64,000 nt of DNA. It comes from Bosea sp. BIWAKO-01. Its GTDB lineage: Bacteria > Pseudomonadota > Alphaproteobacteria > Rhizobiales > Beijerinckiaceae. Positions 1-9,087 of the stretch are shown piece by piece. Below the pieces are notes generated by a model that worked only from the letters and a program-made list of their open reading frames with translations, had not been told where the DNA came from and searched no databases. A program made the position numbers and the translations under genes. The DNA is taken from positions 1,302,001 to 1,366,000 of the forward strand of contig NZ_BCQA01000001.1 in NCBI RefSeq assembly GCF_001748145.1, given 5' to 3'. Within the stretch, counting starts at the first letter, position 1. The number at the start of each line of letters is the position of its first letter.

Positions 1-409
1 CAACGATGCGGTCCGCGCCCATCGCCGCGATATAGCCGCCCGAGGCGGCGAGCCCGTCAACGACCGCCACCATCGGCTTCTTGGCCGCCAGACTGCGCAG
101 CGCGATGTGCAAAGCCTCGGAGCCGCTGGTGGTGCCGCCGGGGCTGTCGATCCGAACCACGACGGCGGACGCCCGACTGTCCTCGAGCGACTTGATGAGA
201 TCGAGCGTACGCCTGTCCCCGGAGATGAAACCCGAAATGGTGACCCGGGCGATATGCGCACGGGAGGTCGAACCGGGTGCGTTGCCGCTCCAGGCCAGCC
301 CCGCGACAACAGCCGCCGCGATGACGCCAAGTACGGCGAGCAGGCGCCAGAGCGTCAGCTTGCGCCGCAGGTTGCGGCGGTCGGCGAGCAGGTCTGCATC
401 GGACGACAT
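1..409 (-). CDS. sppA: Signal peptide peptidase SppA, S49 family (5' part only)
   Basis: Only the first 136 or so codons lie in the window; the gene runs off the left edge. SppA is a membrane-bound serine protease that degrades leftover signal peptides. A charged N-terminus is followed by one hydrophobic segment (about residues 20-40), then the S49 motifs IDSPGG and ASGGY; the Ser of ASGGY is the expected nucleophile. The catalytic lysine would lie outside the window. AGGAG stands about nine bases before the ATG. It is the last readable gene of an rpsA, Hsp70-like, sppA series on the same strand; rpsA and sppA are neighbours in many alphaproteobacteria. Confidence 0.9.
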   Translation of the reverse strand, partial: MSSDADLLADRRNLRRKLTLWRLLAVLGVIAAAVVAGLAWSGNAPGSTSRAHIARVTISGFISGDRRTLDLIKSLEDSRASAVVVRIDSPGGTTSGSEALHIALRSLAAKKPMVAVVDGLAASGGYIAAMGADRIV

Positions 410-494
410 GGGGTAAACGCTCCTGTGGTCACGGACGCTGGCTGGGCCCGTGATGTAGCCTCGCCGCAGCGGCGGGGCAAGGCGACGCTCGGCC

Positions 495-1784
495 TCAGGC
501 GTCGAGCGTCGCTCTTTGCCGGTCGAGCGCCAACAGGGCAAGGCCGCTTGCGACAGACCGGAAGGCATCACCAATGTGAACACGTTCCGAACCGAAGCGA
601 CGATCGAACAGGGCACGCACGGCCGGCACATGCGATGTTCCGCCGGTCATGAAGACGGCCTCGATCGCACCGGATTCGACCTTGGCTTCGACGAGGGCAC
701 GATCGAGCGCCGCCTCGATGGACGCGACGTCCTCGGCAATCCAGCTTTCGAAATCCGTCCGGTGGATCGTCCCCTCGATGCTGACATCCATCTGGCGGAA
801 GTTCAGCACGGTCTCGTCCTGCGACGACAGCGCAACCTTGGCTGCTGAGACGGCGCGATAGAGTTCATAGCCAAGATCGTATTCGATCACGGTCAGCAGA
901 TCCTCGAGCTTGCCGGGCTCGACCGCGTCGCGGATCAGCGCCTTGAGCTCGGCCATGGTCTCGCGGCTCTTCATCAGCGAGAGCCGGTGCCATTGCGCGA
1001 AGGCCGCGTGGTAATGGGCTGGTATCGGCAGCAGCTTCTCGAAGGAACGATACTGCGAGCCCTTGCCGAGCCGGGGCGAGACGGCATGTTCGATGATGCG
1101 ATAGTCAAAGGTGTCACCGGCGACGCCGACACCGGCATGCGAGAGCGGGATCGCTTCCAGCCGCCCGGTCCCGCCAGGCTCGAAGCGCATCACGGAGAAG
1201 TCGCTCGTGCCGCCGCCGAAATCGGCTACCAGCATGGTCTGGGGCGTCTTCAGGTCGCGCGCATACCAATAGGCCGCGCCGAGCGGTTCATAGGCGAAAT
1301 CGACCTTGGGCATGCCAGCCTTCGCATAGGAGGCCGACAGGCGTTTCACGGCCAGTTCCTCGTCCGGACGCTCGCCGGCGAAGACCACGGGGCGCCCCGA
1401 GATCAGTGGCGTCTCCGAAAGATCGTCGAGCCCGGCACTGAGATCGGCGAGGAAGACGCCGATCAGGTCCTCGAGCCGATACAGTTTTCCGAACAGACGC
1501 GTCTCCTGGAAGGCGCGGCTGGACAGATGCGTCTTCAACGATTGCAGAAAGCGATGCTCGGTCGTCATGCCCAGCGCCATGTCGAGCGCGTCAGGTCCGC
1601 TGACATGAACGACACGGGCCTGCGGCGGCCGCCCCTCGCGCCAGAACATCAGCGCCGAGCGGTAGGCGTCGACGGCGCCCTGCTTCGTCGTAAAGCTGCG
1701 GGTCGAAACCGAACCATCCGGCCGTGCCAGGGCGACCACGCTGTTGGTGGTGCCGAAATCGATGCCGATCGCGATGTCGTTCAT
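495..1784 (-). CDS. Hsp70 family protein, YegD-like
   Basis: A protein of 429 residues, shorter than DnaK because it has the actin-like ATPase fold with little or no substrate-binding lid. Phosphate 1 motif GIDFGTTNS is at the N-terminus, phosphate 2 is ADFGGGTSDFS, and the adenosine motif VFMTGGTSHVP is near the C-terminus. The start was chosen at the ATG at 1784, preceded by AAAGGAAG; an upstream extension in frame would run into rpsA and carries no domain. Family members resemble E. coli YegD and are poorly characterised chaperone-like ATPases, cytosolic by sequence. It begins only about 15 bases after the T-rich tail of the rpsA terminator, so its transcription needs read-through or a promoter inside rpsA. 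Confidence 0.85.
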   Translation of the reverse strand: MNDIAIGIDFGTTNSVVALARPDGSVSTRSFTTKQGAVDAYRSALMFWREGRPPQARVVHVSGPDALDMALGMTTEHRFLQSLKTHLSSRAFQETRLFGKLYRLEDLIGVFLADLSAGLDDLSETPLISGRPVVFAGERPDEELAVKRLSASYAKAGMPKVDFAYEPLGAAYWYARDLKTPQTMLVADFGGGTSDFSVMRFEPGGTGRLEAIPLSHAGVGVAGDTFDYRIIEHAVSPRLGKGSQYRSFEKLLPIPAHYHAAFAQWHRLSLMKSRETMAELKALIRDAVEPGKLEDLLTVIEYDLGYELYRAVSAAKVALSSQDETVLNFRQMDVSIEGTIHRTDFESWIAEDVASIEAALDRALVEAKVESGAIEAVFMTGGTSHVPAVRALFDRRFGSERVHIGDAFRSVASGLALLALDRQRATLDA

Positions 1785-1799
1785 GCCGCTTCCTTTCGC

Positions 1800-1836
1800 C
1801 GAAACAAAAGCCCGCGCGGATTTCTCCGCGCGGGCT
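1800..1836 (-). terminator. Rho-independent terminator of rpsA
   Basis: A perfect 12-base-pair stem (arms 1809-1820 and 1825-1836) closes a four-base loop. Read on the minus strand it is followed by TTTTGTTTC. It lies 36 bases after the rpsA stop codon. This is the clearest intrinsic terminator in the window. Confidence 0.9.
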
Positions 1837-1872
1837 GATGGATGTGTCAGGCCGCGAGGCGCGGCCCGAAGA

Positions 1873-3579
1873 TCACTTCTTCTCGGTGCTGGCCTTCTTG
1901 AGGGCCGCGCCGAGGATGTCGCCAAGCGAGGCGCCGGAGTCGGACGAACCGAACTGAGCGATCGCTTCCTTCTCTTCGGCCATTTCCAGCGCCTTGATCG
2001 ACACCTGGATCTTGCGAGCCTTCTTGTCGAACAGGATGACGCGGGCATCGACCTTCTCGCCAGCCGCGAAGCGCTCGGGGCGCTGCTCGGAGCGCTCGCG
2101 TGCGATTTCGGCGCGCTTGATGAAGGTGGTCATGTCGGTGCCGGTGATCTTGACGTCGAGACCGGCTTCCTTGACCTCGATCACCTCACAGGTGACGACC
2201 TGGCCCTTCTTGAACTCGCCGGCATCCACGAAGGGATCGCCGCCAAGCTGCTTCAGGCCGAGCGAGATACGCTCCTTCTCGACGTCCACATCGAGAACGA
2301 CAGCCTGAAGCATGTCGCCCTTCTTGTATTCCTCGATGACCTGCTCGCCCGGACGGTTCCAGTCGAGATCGGAGAGATGGATCATGCCGTCGATGTCGCC
2401 TTCGAGACCCAGGAAGAGACCGAACTCGGTCTTGTTCTTGACCTCGCCCTCGACCACCGAACCCGACGGGTGGGTCTCGGCGAAGACCTCCCACGGATTG
2501 CGCAGGGTCTGCTTGAGACCGAGCGAAATGCGGCGCTTGACCTGATCGACCTCGAGGATCGCAACGTCGACTTCCTGCGAGGTCGAGACGATCTTGCCGG
2601 GGTGGACGTTCTTCTTGGTCCAGGACATCTCGGAGACGTGGATGAGGCCTTCGATGCCCGGCTCCACTTCAACGAACGCGCCGTAGTCCGTGATGTTGGT
2701 GACGCGGCCCTTGAGGCGCGCACCGACCGGATAACGGGCGGCGATGCCATCCCACGGATCGGCCAGCAGCTGCTTGATGCCAAGCGAGATGCGGTGCGTC
2801 TCCTGGTTGATCTTGATGATCTTGACCTTGACCGTCTGACCGATGGTTACGACCTCGGACGGATGGTTGACGCGGCGCCAGGCCATGTCGGTCACGTGCA
2901 GCAGGCCGTCGATGCCGCCGAGGTCAACGAACGCACCGTATTCGGTGATGTTCTTGACGACGCCGTCGATGACCTGACCCTCTTCGAGGCTGGCGACCAG
3001 CTCGGAACGGGCCTCGGCGCGGGTCTCTTCGAGAACCGTGCGGCGCGAAACGACGATGTTGCCGCGACGACGATCCATCTTGAGGATCTCGAACGGCTGC
3101 GGTTGGCCCATCAGCGGGCCGACGTCGCGGATCGGACGGATGTCGACCTGCGAACGCGGCAGGAAGGCGACGGCGCCGTCGAGGTCAACGGTGTAGCCAC
3201 CCTTGACCGTGTTGAAGATCATGCCGGTGACCTTCTCGCGAGCCTCATAGGCCTTCTCGAGCTTGACCCAGCTTTCTTCGCGGCGAGCCTTGTCGCGCGA
3301 GATCACGGCTTCGCCGAGGGCGTTCTCGACCCGGTCGAGATAGACCTCGACCTCGTCGCCGACCTTGATTTCCTGGTCGCGGCCGGGGCCGGTGAATTCC
3401 TTGAGGGCGACGCGGCCTTCAGTCTTCAGGCCGACATCGATGATCGCCATATCTTTCTCGATGGCGACGACGATGCCCTTGATAACGGAACCTTCAAGCG
3501 CGTCGTTACGGGCGAAGGATTCCTCGAGCAGGGCGGCGAAATCCTCGCGACCCGCGTGATAGCTTTCTACGGCTGACAT
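1873..3579 (-). CDS. rpsA: 30S ribosomal protein S1
   Basis: 568 residues, the usual length for alphaproteobacterial S1. Repeated S1/OB-fold domains are visible through recurring motifs such as [29 protein letters not shown] and [15 protein letters not shown], and through the recurring phrase RISLGLKQ. S1 binds mRNA at the 30S platform and lets structured leaders initiate. The start ATG at 3579 has AGGAG six bases upstream. The cmk gene that precedes rpsA in many alphaproteobacteria is not here; a GNAT gene is upstream instead. Confidence 0.98.
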   Translation of the reverse strand: MSAVESYHAGREDFAALLEESFARNDALEGSVIKGIVVAIEKDMAIIDVGLKTEGRVALKEFTGPGRDQEIKVGDEVEVYLDRVENALGEAVISRDKARREESWVKLEKAYEAREKVTGMIFNTVKGGYTVDLDGAVAFLPRSQVDIRPIRDVGPLMGQPQPFEILKMDRRRGNIVVSRRTVLEETRAEARSELVASLEEGQVIDGVVKNITEYGAFVDLGGIDGLLHVTDMAWRRVNHPSEVVTIGQTVKVKIIKINQETHRISLGIKQLLADPWDGIAARYPVGARLKGRVTNITDYGAFVEVEPGIEGLIHVSEMSWTKKNVHPGKIVSTSQEVDVAILEVDQVKRRISLGLKQTLRNPWEVFAETHPSGSVVEGEVKNKTEFGLFLGLEGDIDGMIHLSDLDWNRPGEQVIEEYKKGDMLQAVVLDVDVEKERISLGLKQLGGDPFVDAGEFKKGQVVTCEVIEVKEAGLDVKITGTDMTTFIKRAEIARERSEQRPERFAAGEKVDARVILFDKKARKIQVSIKALEMAEEKEAIAQFGSSDSGASLGDILGAALKKASTEKK

Positions 3580-3856
3580 GCATTCTCCTGACGCCGGTCG
3601 CGTATCCCGCGATAGCCGGCAAGCGCCGTTTGGGTTGGTGCTGCGGTCCGGACCGTCTCCGACGGCGCCTCATGGAGGCTGCCTCGCAGGGAGGCTGGCG
3701 GCGCTGAGCCGTCGAACATGATCCGTATCCGACGAACTCGCCCCCAACACCAAACGGGAGCCAGCCTCAAAGGCCGCCCCCGGCTGTGATCGATCACGGC
3801 CCTTCGGACGAGGCGGATGTAGTCGATCAAGCGACGCACGGCAAGAGTTTTGCCCG
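3580..3856 (-). promoter_or_regulatory. rpsA upstream region
   Basis: 277 bases between rpsA and the GNAT gene on the same strand. It should hold the rpsA promoter and leader. It contains a 12-base perfect palindrome, GTGATCGATCAC, at 3786-3797. A 90-codon open frame across it (3567-3839) is rich in Arg and Pro, has no recognisable domain and was not called. I see no clear -35/-10 pair. Confidence 0.4.
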
Positions 3857-4402
3857 TCAGCTGCTCGCGATCAGGTCGAGGCGCATGGCGCAGCGGCGCT
3901 CGATGGGGAGCCCGAGTATCCCTTCGCGCTCCAGGACGGCGCCGAGCCGTCCCTCGACCGCGCCGCCTTCGAGCGTCACGAAGCCGAGCCGAGTATAGAA
4001 GCGTTCATTCCAGGCCAGGGTGCGGAAGGTGGTGAGTGTGAGGGCCCGCAGCCCGCTCGCCCTGGCATGGCCGGTGGCTGCGCCAACCAAGTGAGTGCCG
4101 ATGCCCCTGCCCTGGTGTTCTGCACGGACCGCCAGCTCCCAGACATGCAATTCGGCGTCGATCCGCTCGGCACTGAGGAAGCCGACGACGTCGCCTGCCA
4201 CGTCAAGAGCAACCCAGCTCGTGCCAGCGACGATGCTGGCACGATGGGCCTCGGCCGACATCACGGCATCGTCCGCGATCCAGGCCAGCTCTGGCACCGC
4301 TCGGAAGATCTGGCCGGCAGAACGCTCGATCTCCGGAAGGCGGACGGCATCTCGCGGCACGGCGAGGCGTATGGTGATTTCGGCCATGTCACATCCAGTC
4401 AT
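3857..4402 (-). CDS. GNAT family N-acetyltransferase
   Basis: 181 residues, single GNAT domain. The acetyl-CoA binding motif A is RAEHQGRGIGTHLV, preceded by the beta-4 strand HVWELAV; motif B is WNERFYTRLGF. It should transfer an acetyl group from acetyl-CoA to an amine in the cytosol; the substrate cannot be inferred. Two starts are close: the ATG at 4402 has GGAG six bases upstream and was taken; the alternative at 4387 (MAEITIRLAVP) begins exactly at the domain but has a weaker site. Same strand as rpsA, about 280 bases upstream of it. Confidence 0.82.
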   Translation of the reverse strand: MTGCDMAEITIRLAVPRDAVRLPEIERSAGQIFRAVPELAWIADDAVMSAEAHRASIVAGTSWVALDVAGDVVGFLSAERIDAELHVWELAVRAEHQGRGIGTHLVGAATGHARASGLRALTLTTFRTLAWNERFYTRLGFVTLEGGAVEGRLGAVLEREGILGLPIERRCAMRLDLIASS

Positions 4403-4523
4403 TCATCGCTCCGCAGCACCCGGCAATCGCGTTGGACATACTCCGATGGGGGTTTCAGTCCACCCGGCGACGGGATAGGGCGAACCGACGGTGAGGACAC
4501 CGCCGGAATTGGGGCAGCGAATC

Positions 4524-4946
4524 ATGACGACCCGGCGAATGGCCAAGCCGACGCACTATACCGGCGGATGCCTTTGCGGCGCGATCCGCTTCGAGGCCAA
4601 GGGCCCCGCCGAGAAGCCGCACACCTGCTCCTGCACCCTATGCCAGCGCCATACGGGAGCACTGACCGTCGCCTGGGTCGAGTTCGCCAGAGACGCAATC
4701 GCCTGGACCGGCCCCGGCGGGGCGCCGTCGCTTTTCCGTTCGTCGGACTATTCGAGCCGGGCCTTCTGTCCGGCCTGCGGCAGCAGCATCGGCGCAGTCG
4801 ATGACGATCCCGTCATTGCGCTGCTCCTCGGCAGTTTCGACAAGCCGCTCTCGGCGGAGCTGATGCCGACCTCTCACAGCTATCGCGAGGGGCGGCCCGG
4901 ATGGTGGCATCTGGAGGAACCGAAACGGGACGTCGGCGCTCCCTAG
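4524..4946 (+). CDS. GFA-fold (glutathione-dependent formaldehyde-activating / CENP-V) protein
   Basis: 140 residues. The zinc-binding cysteine pattern of the GFA fold is complete: CLCGAIRFEA, CSCTLCQRHTG and FCPACGSSIG. Despite the family name, most members are not proven formaldehyde-activating enzymes, so the role is open. The ATG at 4524 was chosen over a GTG at 4491 because GGGGCAG precedes it and the fold starts shortly afterwards. The gene is divergent from the GNAT gene and about 90 bases ahead of the LemA gene. Confidence 0.85.
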   Translation: MTTRRMAKPTHYTGGCLCGAIRFEAKGPAEKPHTCSCTLCQRHTGALTVAWVEFARDAIAWTGPGGAPSLFRSSDYSSRAFCPACGSSIGAVDDDPVIALLLGSFDKPLSAELMPTSHSYREGRPGWWHLEEPKRDVGAP

Positions 4947-5038
4947 GTCCTTTAAGAATCGGCGCCCGGCCCCGCTTCCCCGGAGTTGCTCTTCATGCCA
5001 CCTTGCGCGCCGCGCTGTCCGGCGCTGAGGAGGAATTC

Positions 5039-5596
5039 ATGGGCTGGATCGTTCTCGGGCTCCTTGCGGCCGCCGCCATCTATCTTGTCATGACCTATAA
5101 CGGGCTCGTTGCGATGCGGCAGCGGGTCAACCAGGCCTTCGCCGATATCGACGTCCAGCTGAAGCAGCGCCACGATCTGATCCCGAACCTTGTCGAGACC
5201 GTGAAGGGTTACGCCTCGCATGAGCGCGAGACCTTCGACGCTGTCGTCAAGGCACGCAACGCGGCCCTGTCGGCCCAGGGCCCGCAAGCCCAGGCAGCGG
5301 CGGAACAGCAGCTTTCCGGCGCGCTCGGCCGCCTGCTCGCTCTTTCCGAGGCCTATCCCGACCTCAAGGCAAGCGCCAATTTCCAGCAGCTCCAGAGCGA
5401 ACTCAGCAATGTCGAGGACAAGCTCGCGGCGGCGCGACGCTTCTTCAACAACGCCGTCGGCGAGTTCAACGCTGCGATCCAGGCTTTTCCGGCCGTGTTC
5501 TTCGCGCCGCAGATGGGTTTCACCCCGCGGGAATTCTTCGATGTAGGCGAGCAGGCACGCGCGCAGCTCGATGTCGCCCCCACTGTGAAGTTCTGA
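5039..5596 (+). CDS. LemA family protein
   Basis: 185 residues. One N-terminal membrane segment (about residues 4-22) is followed by the helical LemA domain: NGLVAMRQRVNQAFADIDVQ, then QRHDLIPNLVETVKGYA, and near the end RRFFNNAVGEFN. LemA proteins are small membrane proteins of unknown biochemical role, commonly paired with an M48 metalloprotease as here. GAGGAGGAATTC before the ATG is an excellent ribosome binding site and fixes the start at 5039. The peptidase gene begins 30 bases after the stop, so the two form an operon. Confidence 0.92.
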   Translation: MGWIVLGLLAAAAIYLVMTYNGLVAMRQRVNQAFADIDVQLKQRHDLIPNLVETVKGYASHERETFDAVVKARNAALSAQGPQAQAAAEQQLSGALGRLLALSEAYPDLKASANFQQLQSELSNVEDKLAAARRFFNNAVGEFNAAIQAFPAVFFAPQMGFTPREFFDVGEQARAQLDVAPTVKF

Positions 5597-5626
5597 CCGG
5601 CTCGAGAGCGGCAACGGAGCGGCGCC

Positions 5627-6679
5627 ATGCCGGGTCAGGCCTTCGGGCTCTATACCCATATGCGCAACAACCGGATCAGGTCGGGCTTCCTGATCGCCGG
5701 CCTGTTCCTGCTGGTCTATCTGACGAGCTACGGCCTGATCCTGATTGCCTATGGCTATGGCGGGGTCGCGCGCGGACAGAGCGTCTATTCAGAGACGATC
5801 CACCTGTTCTGGTCCTGGTTTCCGTTCATCACGCTCGCAGCCACGGCCTGGGTCTTCATTGGCTTCAAGATCAATGTCGGGCTGATCGGTGCGGTCACCG
5901 GCGCCAAGGGCGTGACGCGGGAGCAGAACCCCAAGCTCTACCGGATGCTGGAGAACCTCTGCATCTCGCGAGGGCTCACCGTGCCCAGGCTCTCGATCGT
6001 TGAAAGCGAGGCCCTCAATGCCTTCGCCAGCGGCGTCAACGACAAGCAGTTCACCGTCACGGTCACGACCGGCCTGATCCAGACCCTCACGGATGATGAG
6101 ATCGAGGCCGTTCTTGCACATGAGCTGACCCATATCCGCAATGGCGACGTCCGGATGATGATCATCGCCGTGGTGATCGCAGGCGTGATCTCGTTCATCG
6201 GCGAGATCATCTTCCGCAGCGTCGGGCGCGTGCGGGTCTCGTCCAACGATGACAAGAAGGGCAGCGGCGTCGCCATCCTGCTCGGCGTCGCAATCATCGC
6301 AATCTCCTGGCTGCTCGCCGTGGTGATCCGCCTGTCGCTGTCGCGTTCGCGCGAGTATCTGGCCGATGCCGGAGCGGTCGAGCTGACCAAGAATCCGGAC
6401 GCGATGATCTCCGCTCTGCTCAAGATTGCCGGGCGCGCCGATATCGACGGAGTGCCGTCGGGTGTCATGGACATGTGCTTCGAGAACGACCCCGACGATT
6501 TCGCCGACCTGTTCTCGACACATCCCTCGATCACCAAACGCGTGCAGGCGCTCGTCGAGACGGCAGGGGGCCGGATGCCGGCGATGCCTCCGCATCCGCC
6601 CAGAATGGCAGAGCGTCAGGATCTGCCGACCATGGTCGGGACGGCGCGCGGTCCGTGGGGCGCCAGGCCGCAGGACTGA
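5627..6679 (+). CDS. M48 family metalloprotease (HtpX-like)
   Basis: 350 residues. Two N-terminal membrane segments (about 20-45 and 60-80) are followed by the zinc site HELTH (residues 165-169); the third ligand is probably Glu243 in SREYLADAGA. Further hydrophobic segments lie at about 177-195 and 215-236. This is the HtpX/Ste24 arrangement, an inner-membrane protease with its active site facing the cytosol. GGAG precedes the start. It is translated right after the LemA gene, the usual pairing, which suggests a shared envelope quality-control function. Confidence 0.9.
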   Translation: MPGQAFGLYTHMRNNRIRSGFLIAGLFLLVYLTSYGLILIAYGYGGVARGQSVYSETIHLFWSWFPFITLAATAWVFIGFKINVGLIGAVTGAKGVTREQNPKLYRMLENLCISRGLTVPRLSIVESEALNAFASGVNDKQFTVTVTTGLIQTLTDDEIEAVLAHELTHIRNGDVRMMIIAVVIAGVISFIGEIIFRSVGRVRVSSNDDKKGSGVAILLGVAIIAISWLLAVVIRLSLSRSREYLADAGAVELTKNPDAMISALLKIAGRADIDGVPSGVMDMCFENDPDDFADLFSTHPSITKRVQALVETAGGRMPAMPPHPPRMAERQDLPTMVGTARGPWGARPQD

Positions 6680-6793
6680 CCAGCGGCAGCCTCGTGCTCA
6701 AGGCATCGGTCCGAAAAGTGGATTGCAGTCCTTTGGAAAGGCCGGTGCAAACACAGACGGTTGGTTCATCGGACCGGATACCGGCCCCATAAA

Positions 6794-7402
6794 CTAACGC
6801 CCATCCCGGGCCCAGCGGAGGGCCTCGCCCAGCCGGTCATCTCCCCAGAACAATTCGCCATCGCCAGTGACGAAGGCCGGCGCGCCGAAGATCCCGAGCG
6901 ATTTCGCGAGTTCGGTCTCGGCCTTCAGCCTGCCCTTGACCTCTTCGCTGCGCGAAGCCGAGAACGCGGAGCCGGGATCCGCGCCAGCCTCCTTCAGTGC
7001 CGCGACCAATACGGCTTCCTCGGCAATGTTTCGTCCCTCGCAGAACGCCGCCCTGAACAGCGCCTTCGAAAAGGCGGGCATCCAGCCTGCCTCGCGCCCT
7101 GCGAGCGCGACGCGCGCCGCGACGAGGGAATTCTGTGGAAACGGGTTGGGCCGGACAAGCTTGATGCCGGCACGGGCGGTCTGGCGCTCGAGATCGCGCC
7201 ACATATAGCGGCCCTTGTTCGGGAACAGGTTGAAAGGTGACGTCGTCCAGCCCTGGCCGGCAAAGATCGGCCCCAGCAGGAAGGGCCGCCAACGCAGCGC
7301 CACTCCCGCTTCGTCTGCCACGGCTTCAGCCCGCAAGGCACTCAGAAAGGAATAGGGTGACGCGAACTCGTACCAGAAGTCGAGGACGGGACGATTCGGC
7401 AT
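6794..7402 (-). CDS. 2-hydroxychromene-2-carboxylate isomerase family (DsbA-like kappa GST fold)
   Basis: 202 residues with the thioredoxin/kappa-GST fold of the HCCA isomerases. The N-terminal motif DFWYEFASPYSFLS contains the conserved serine (Ser15) that binds glutathione in this family. The C-terminal motif APAFVTGDGELFWGDDRL is also typical. NahD isomerises a naphthalene-degradation intermediate with glutathione, but no other aromatic pathway gene is adjacent, so only the fold is assigned. It points away from argG, with 263 bases between the two starts. Confidence 0.85.
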   Translation of the reverse strand: MPNRPVLDFWYEFASPYSFLSALRAEAVADEAGVALRWRPFLLGPIFAGQGWTTSPFNLFPNKGRYMWRDLERQTARAGIKLVRPNPFPQNSLVAARVALAGREAGWMPAFSKALFRAAFCEGRNIAEEAVLVAALKEAGADPGSAFSASRSEEVKGRLKAETELAKSLGIFGAPAFVTGDGELFWGDDRLGEALRWARDGR

Positions 7403-7665
7403 TCAGCCTCCAGGTCGGTCATCGGTTTGAGTCGCGCTCGGGAAGCTTCGACCTGTCGCGGCGCGACTGCAAGCACGCAGGACGCGTGTTGCACAATCGG
7501 CATCGTTGATACCGACCCATCACGGGATGACGTTTGATCGATCAGAAGGTTCCGATTGCGTCGTCCCGAGGGCTGCGATAGTGCGCCATTGAGCCGAAAA
7601 CAGGGCCATCCACAGTCGAAGCGTCCCCGGCATGGAAACATGCCGTCAGAGCAGGAAGATCATCG

Positions 7666-8898
7666 ATGTCCGACAAGCGCGTGAAGAAGGTCGTGCTCGC
7701 CTATTCCGGCGGCCTTGACACCTCGATCATCCTGAAATGGCTGCAAACCACCTATGAGTGCGAGGTGGTGACCTTCACCGCCGATCTCGGCCAGGGCGAG
7801 GAGCTGGAGCCCGCTCGCCAGAAGGCGCTGCTGCTCGGCATCAAGCCCGAGAACATCCATATCGAGGACCTGCGCGAGGAATTCGTCCGCGACTACGTCT
7901 TCCCGATGTTCCGGGCCAATGCCGCCTATGAAGGCGTCTACCTGCTCGGGACATCGATCGCTCGCCCGCTGATCGGCAAGAAGCTGATCGAGATCGCCGA
8001 GAGGGTCGGCGCCGACGCCATCTCCCATGGCGCGACCGGCAAGGGCAACGACCAGGTCCGCTTCGAACTCACCGCCTATGCGTTGAAGCCCGATGTCGTT
8101 GTGATCGCGCCCTGGCGCGAATGGGACCTGCGTTCGCGCGAGCAGCTCATCGCCTTCGCCGAACAGCACCAGATCCCGATCGCCAAGGACAAGCGCGGCG
8201 AGGCCCCCTTCTCGGTCGACGCCAACCTGCTGCACGCCTCCTCGGAAGGAAAGGTGCTGGAGGACCCGGCGCAGGAAGTGCCGGATTACGTCTACTCGCG
8301 CACGATCTCGCCTGAGGACGCGCCGGACAAGCCGACCTATATCACCATCGACTTCGCCAAGGGTGATGCGGTCGCCATCGACGGCGTCTCGCTTTCGCCC
8401 GCCACGCTCCTGGCGAAATTGAACGATCTCGGCCGCGACAACGGCATCGGCCGCCTGGACCTCGTCGAGAACCGCTTCGTCGGCATGAAGTCGCGCGGCA
8501 TGTACGAGACGCCCGGCGGCACGATCCTGCACGCGGCGCACCGGGCGATCGAGTCGATCACGCTCGACCGTGGCGCGGCCCATCTCAAGGACGAGATCAT
8601 GCCGAAATATGCGGAGCTGATCTATAACGGCTTCTGGTTCTCGCCCGAGCGCGAGATGCTGCAGGCGCTGATCGACAAGAGCCAGGAATTCGTCGCCGGC
8701 CAGGTTCGCCTGAAGCTGTACAAGGGCGGCGTCCACGTTGTCGGCCGCTCCAGCCCCTATTCGCTCTACGACCAGGATCTGGTGACCTTCGAGGAAGGCG
8801 CAGTCGCCTATGACCACCGCGACGCGGCGGGCTTCATCCGCCTGAACGCGCTACGCCTGCGGACACTCGGCCAGCGCAAGAAGAAGCTCGGTCTCTGA
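7666..8898 (+). CDS. argG: Argininosuccinate synthase
   Basis: 410 residues, the normal length. It joins citrulline and aspartate using ATP in arginine synthesis. The ATP pyrophosphatase loop AYSGGLDTS is at residues 12-20. Other family signatures seen are [13 protein letters not shown] and [21 protein letters not shown] precedes the ATG. It stands alone on its strand, followed by a GC-rich hairpin at 8916-8942. Confidence 0.98.
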   Translation: MSDKRVKKVVLAYSGGLDTSIILKWLQTTYECEVVTFTADLGQGEELEPARQKALLLGIKPENIHIEDLREEFVRDYVFPMFRANAAYEGVYLLGTSIARPLIGKKLIEIAERVGADAISHGATGKGNDQVRFELTAYALKPDVVVIAPWREWDLRSREQLIAFAEQHQIPIAKDKRGEAPFSVDANLLHASSEGKVLEDPAQEVPDYVYSRTISPEDAPDKPTYITIDFAKGDAVAIDGVSLSPATLLAKLNDLGRDNGIGRLDLVENRFVGMKSRGMYETPGGTILHAAHRAIESITLDRGAAHLKDEIMPKYAELIYNGFWFSPEREMLQALIDKSQEFVAGQVRLKLYKGGVHVVGRSSPYSLYDQDLVTFEEGAVAYDHRDAAGFIRLNALRLRTLGQRKKKLGL

Positions 8899-8915
8899 TC
8901 GAGCTTGTCCCTCAC

Positions 8916-8942
8916 GCGCTGCGGCGTTCACCGCTGCAGCGC
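8916..8942 (+). terminator. Possible argG terminator hairpin
   Basis: Arms 8916-8926 and 8932-8942 pair over 11 positions (one G-T pair) around a five-base loop, 17 bases after the argG stop. There is no T tract afterwards, so it may end transcription only with help or simply protect the mRNA end. Confidence 0.4.
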
Positions 8943-9087
8943 GGACGGACCACGGGATGAAAGAGAACGGCTCAGTCGCGCACGTAACCGGTCAGTCTGG
9001 CTGAGCCCGACCAAAGCGAGATGCCGATAGTCTGGATCAGTCAGCGGCCGGGCCGCGCTTCGCGGCCCTGATCAACCTTGCAACAGG

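Noticed and set aside
3567..3839. A 90-codon frame overlapping the rpsA start
   Set aside because: Arg-rich, no fold or homology recognised, and it occupies the rpsA control region.
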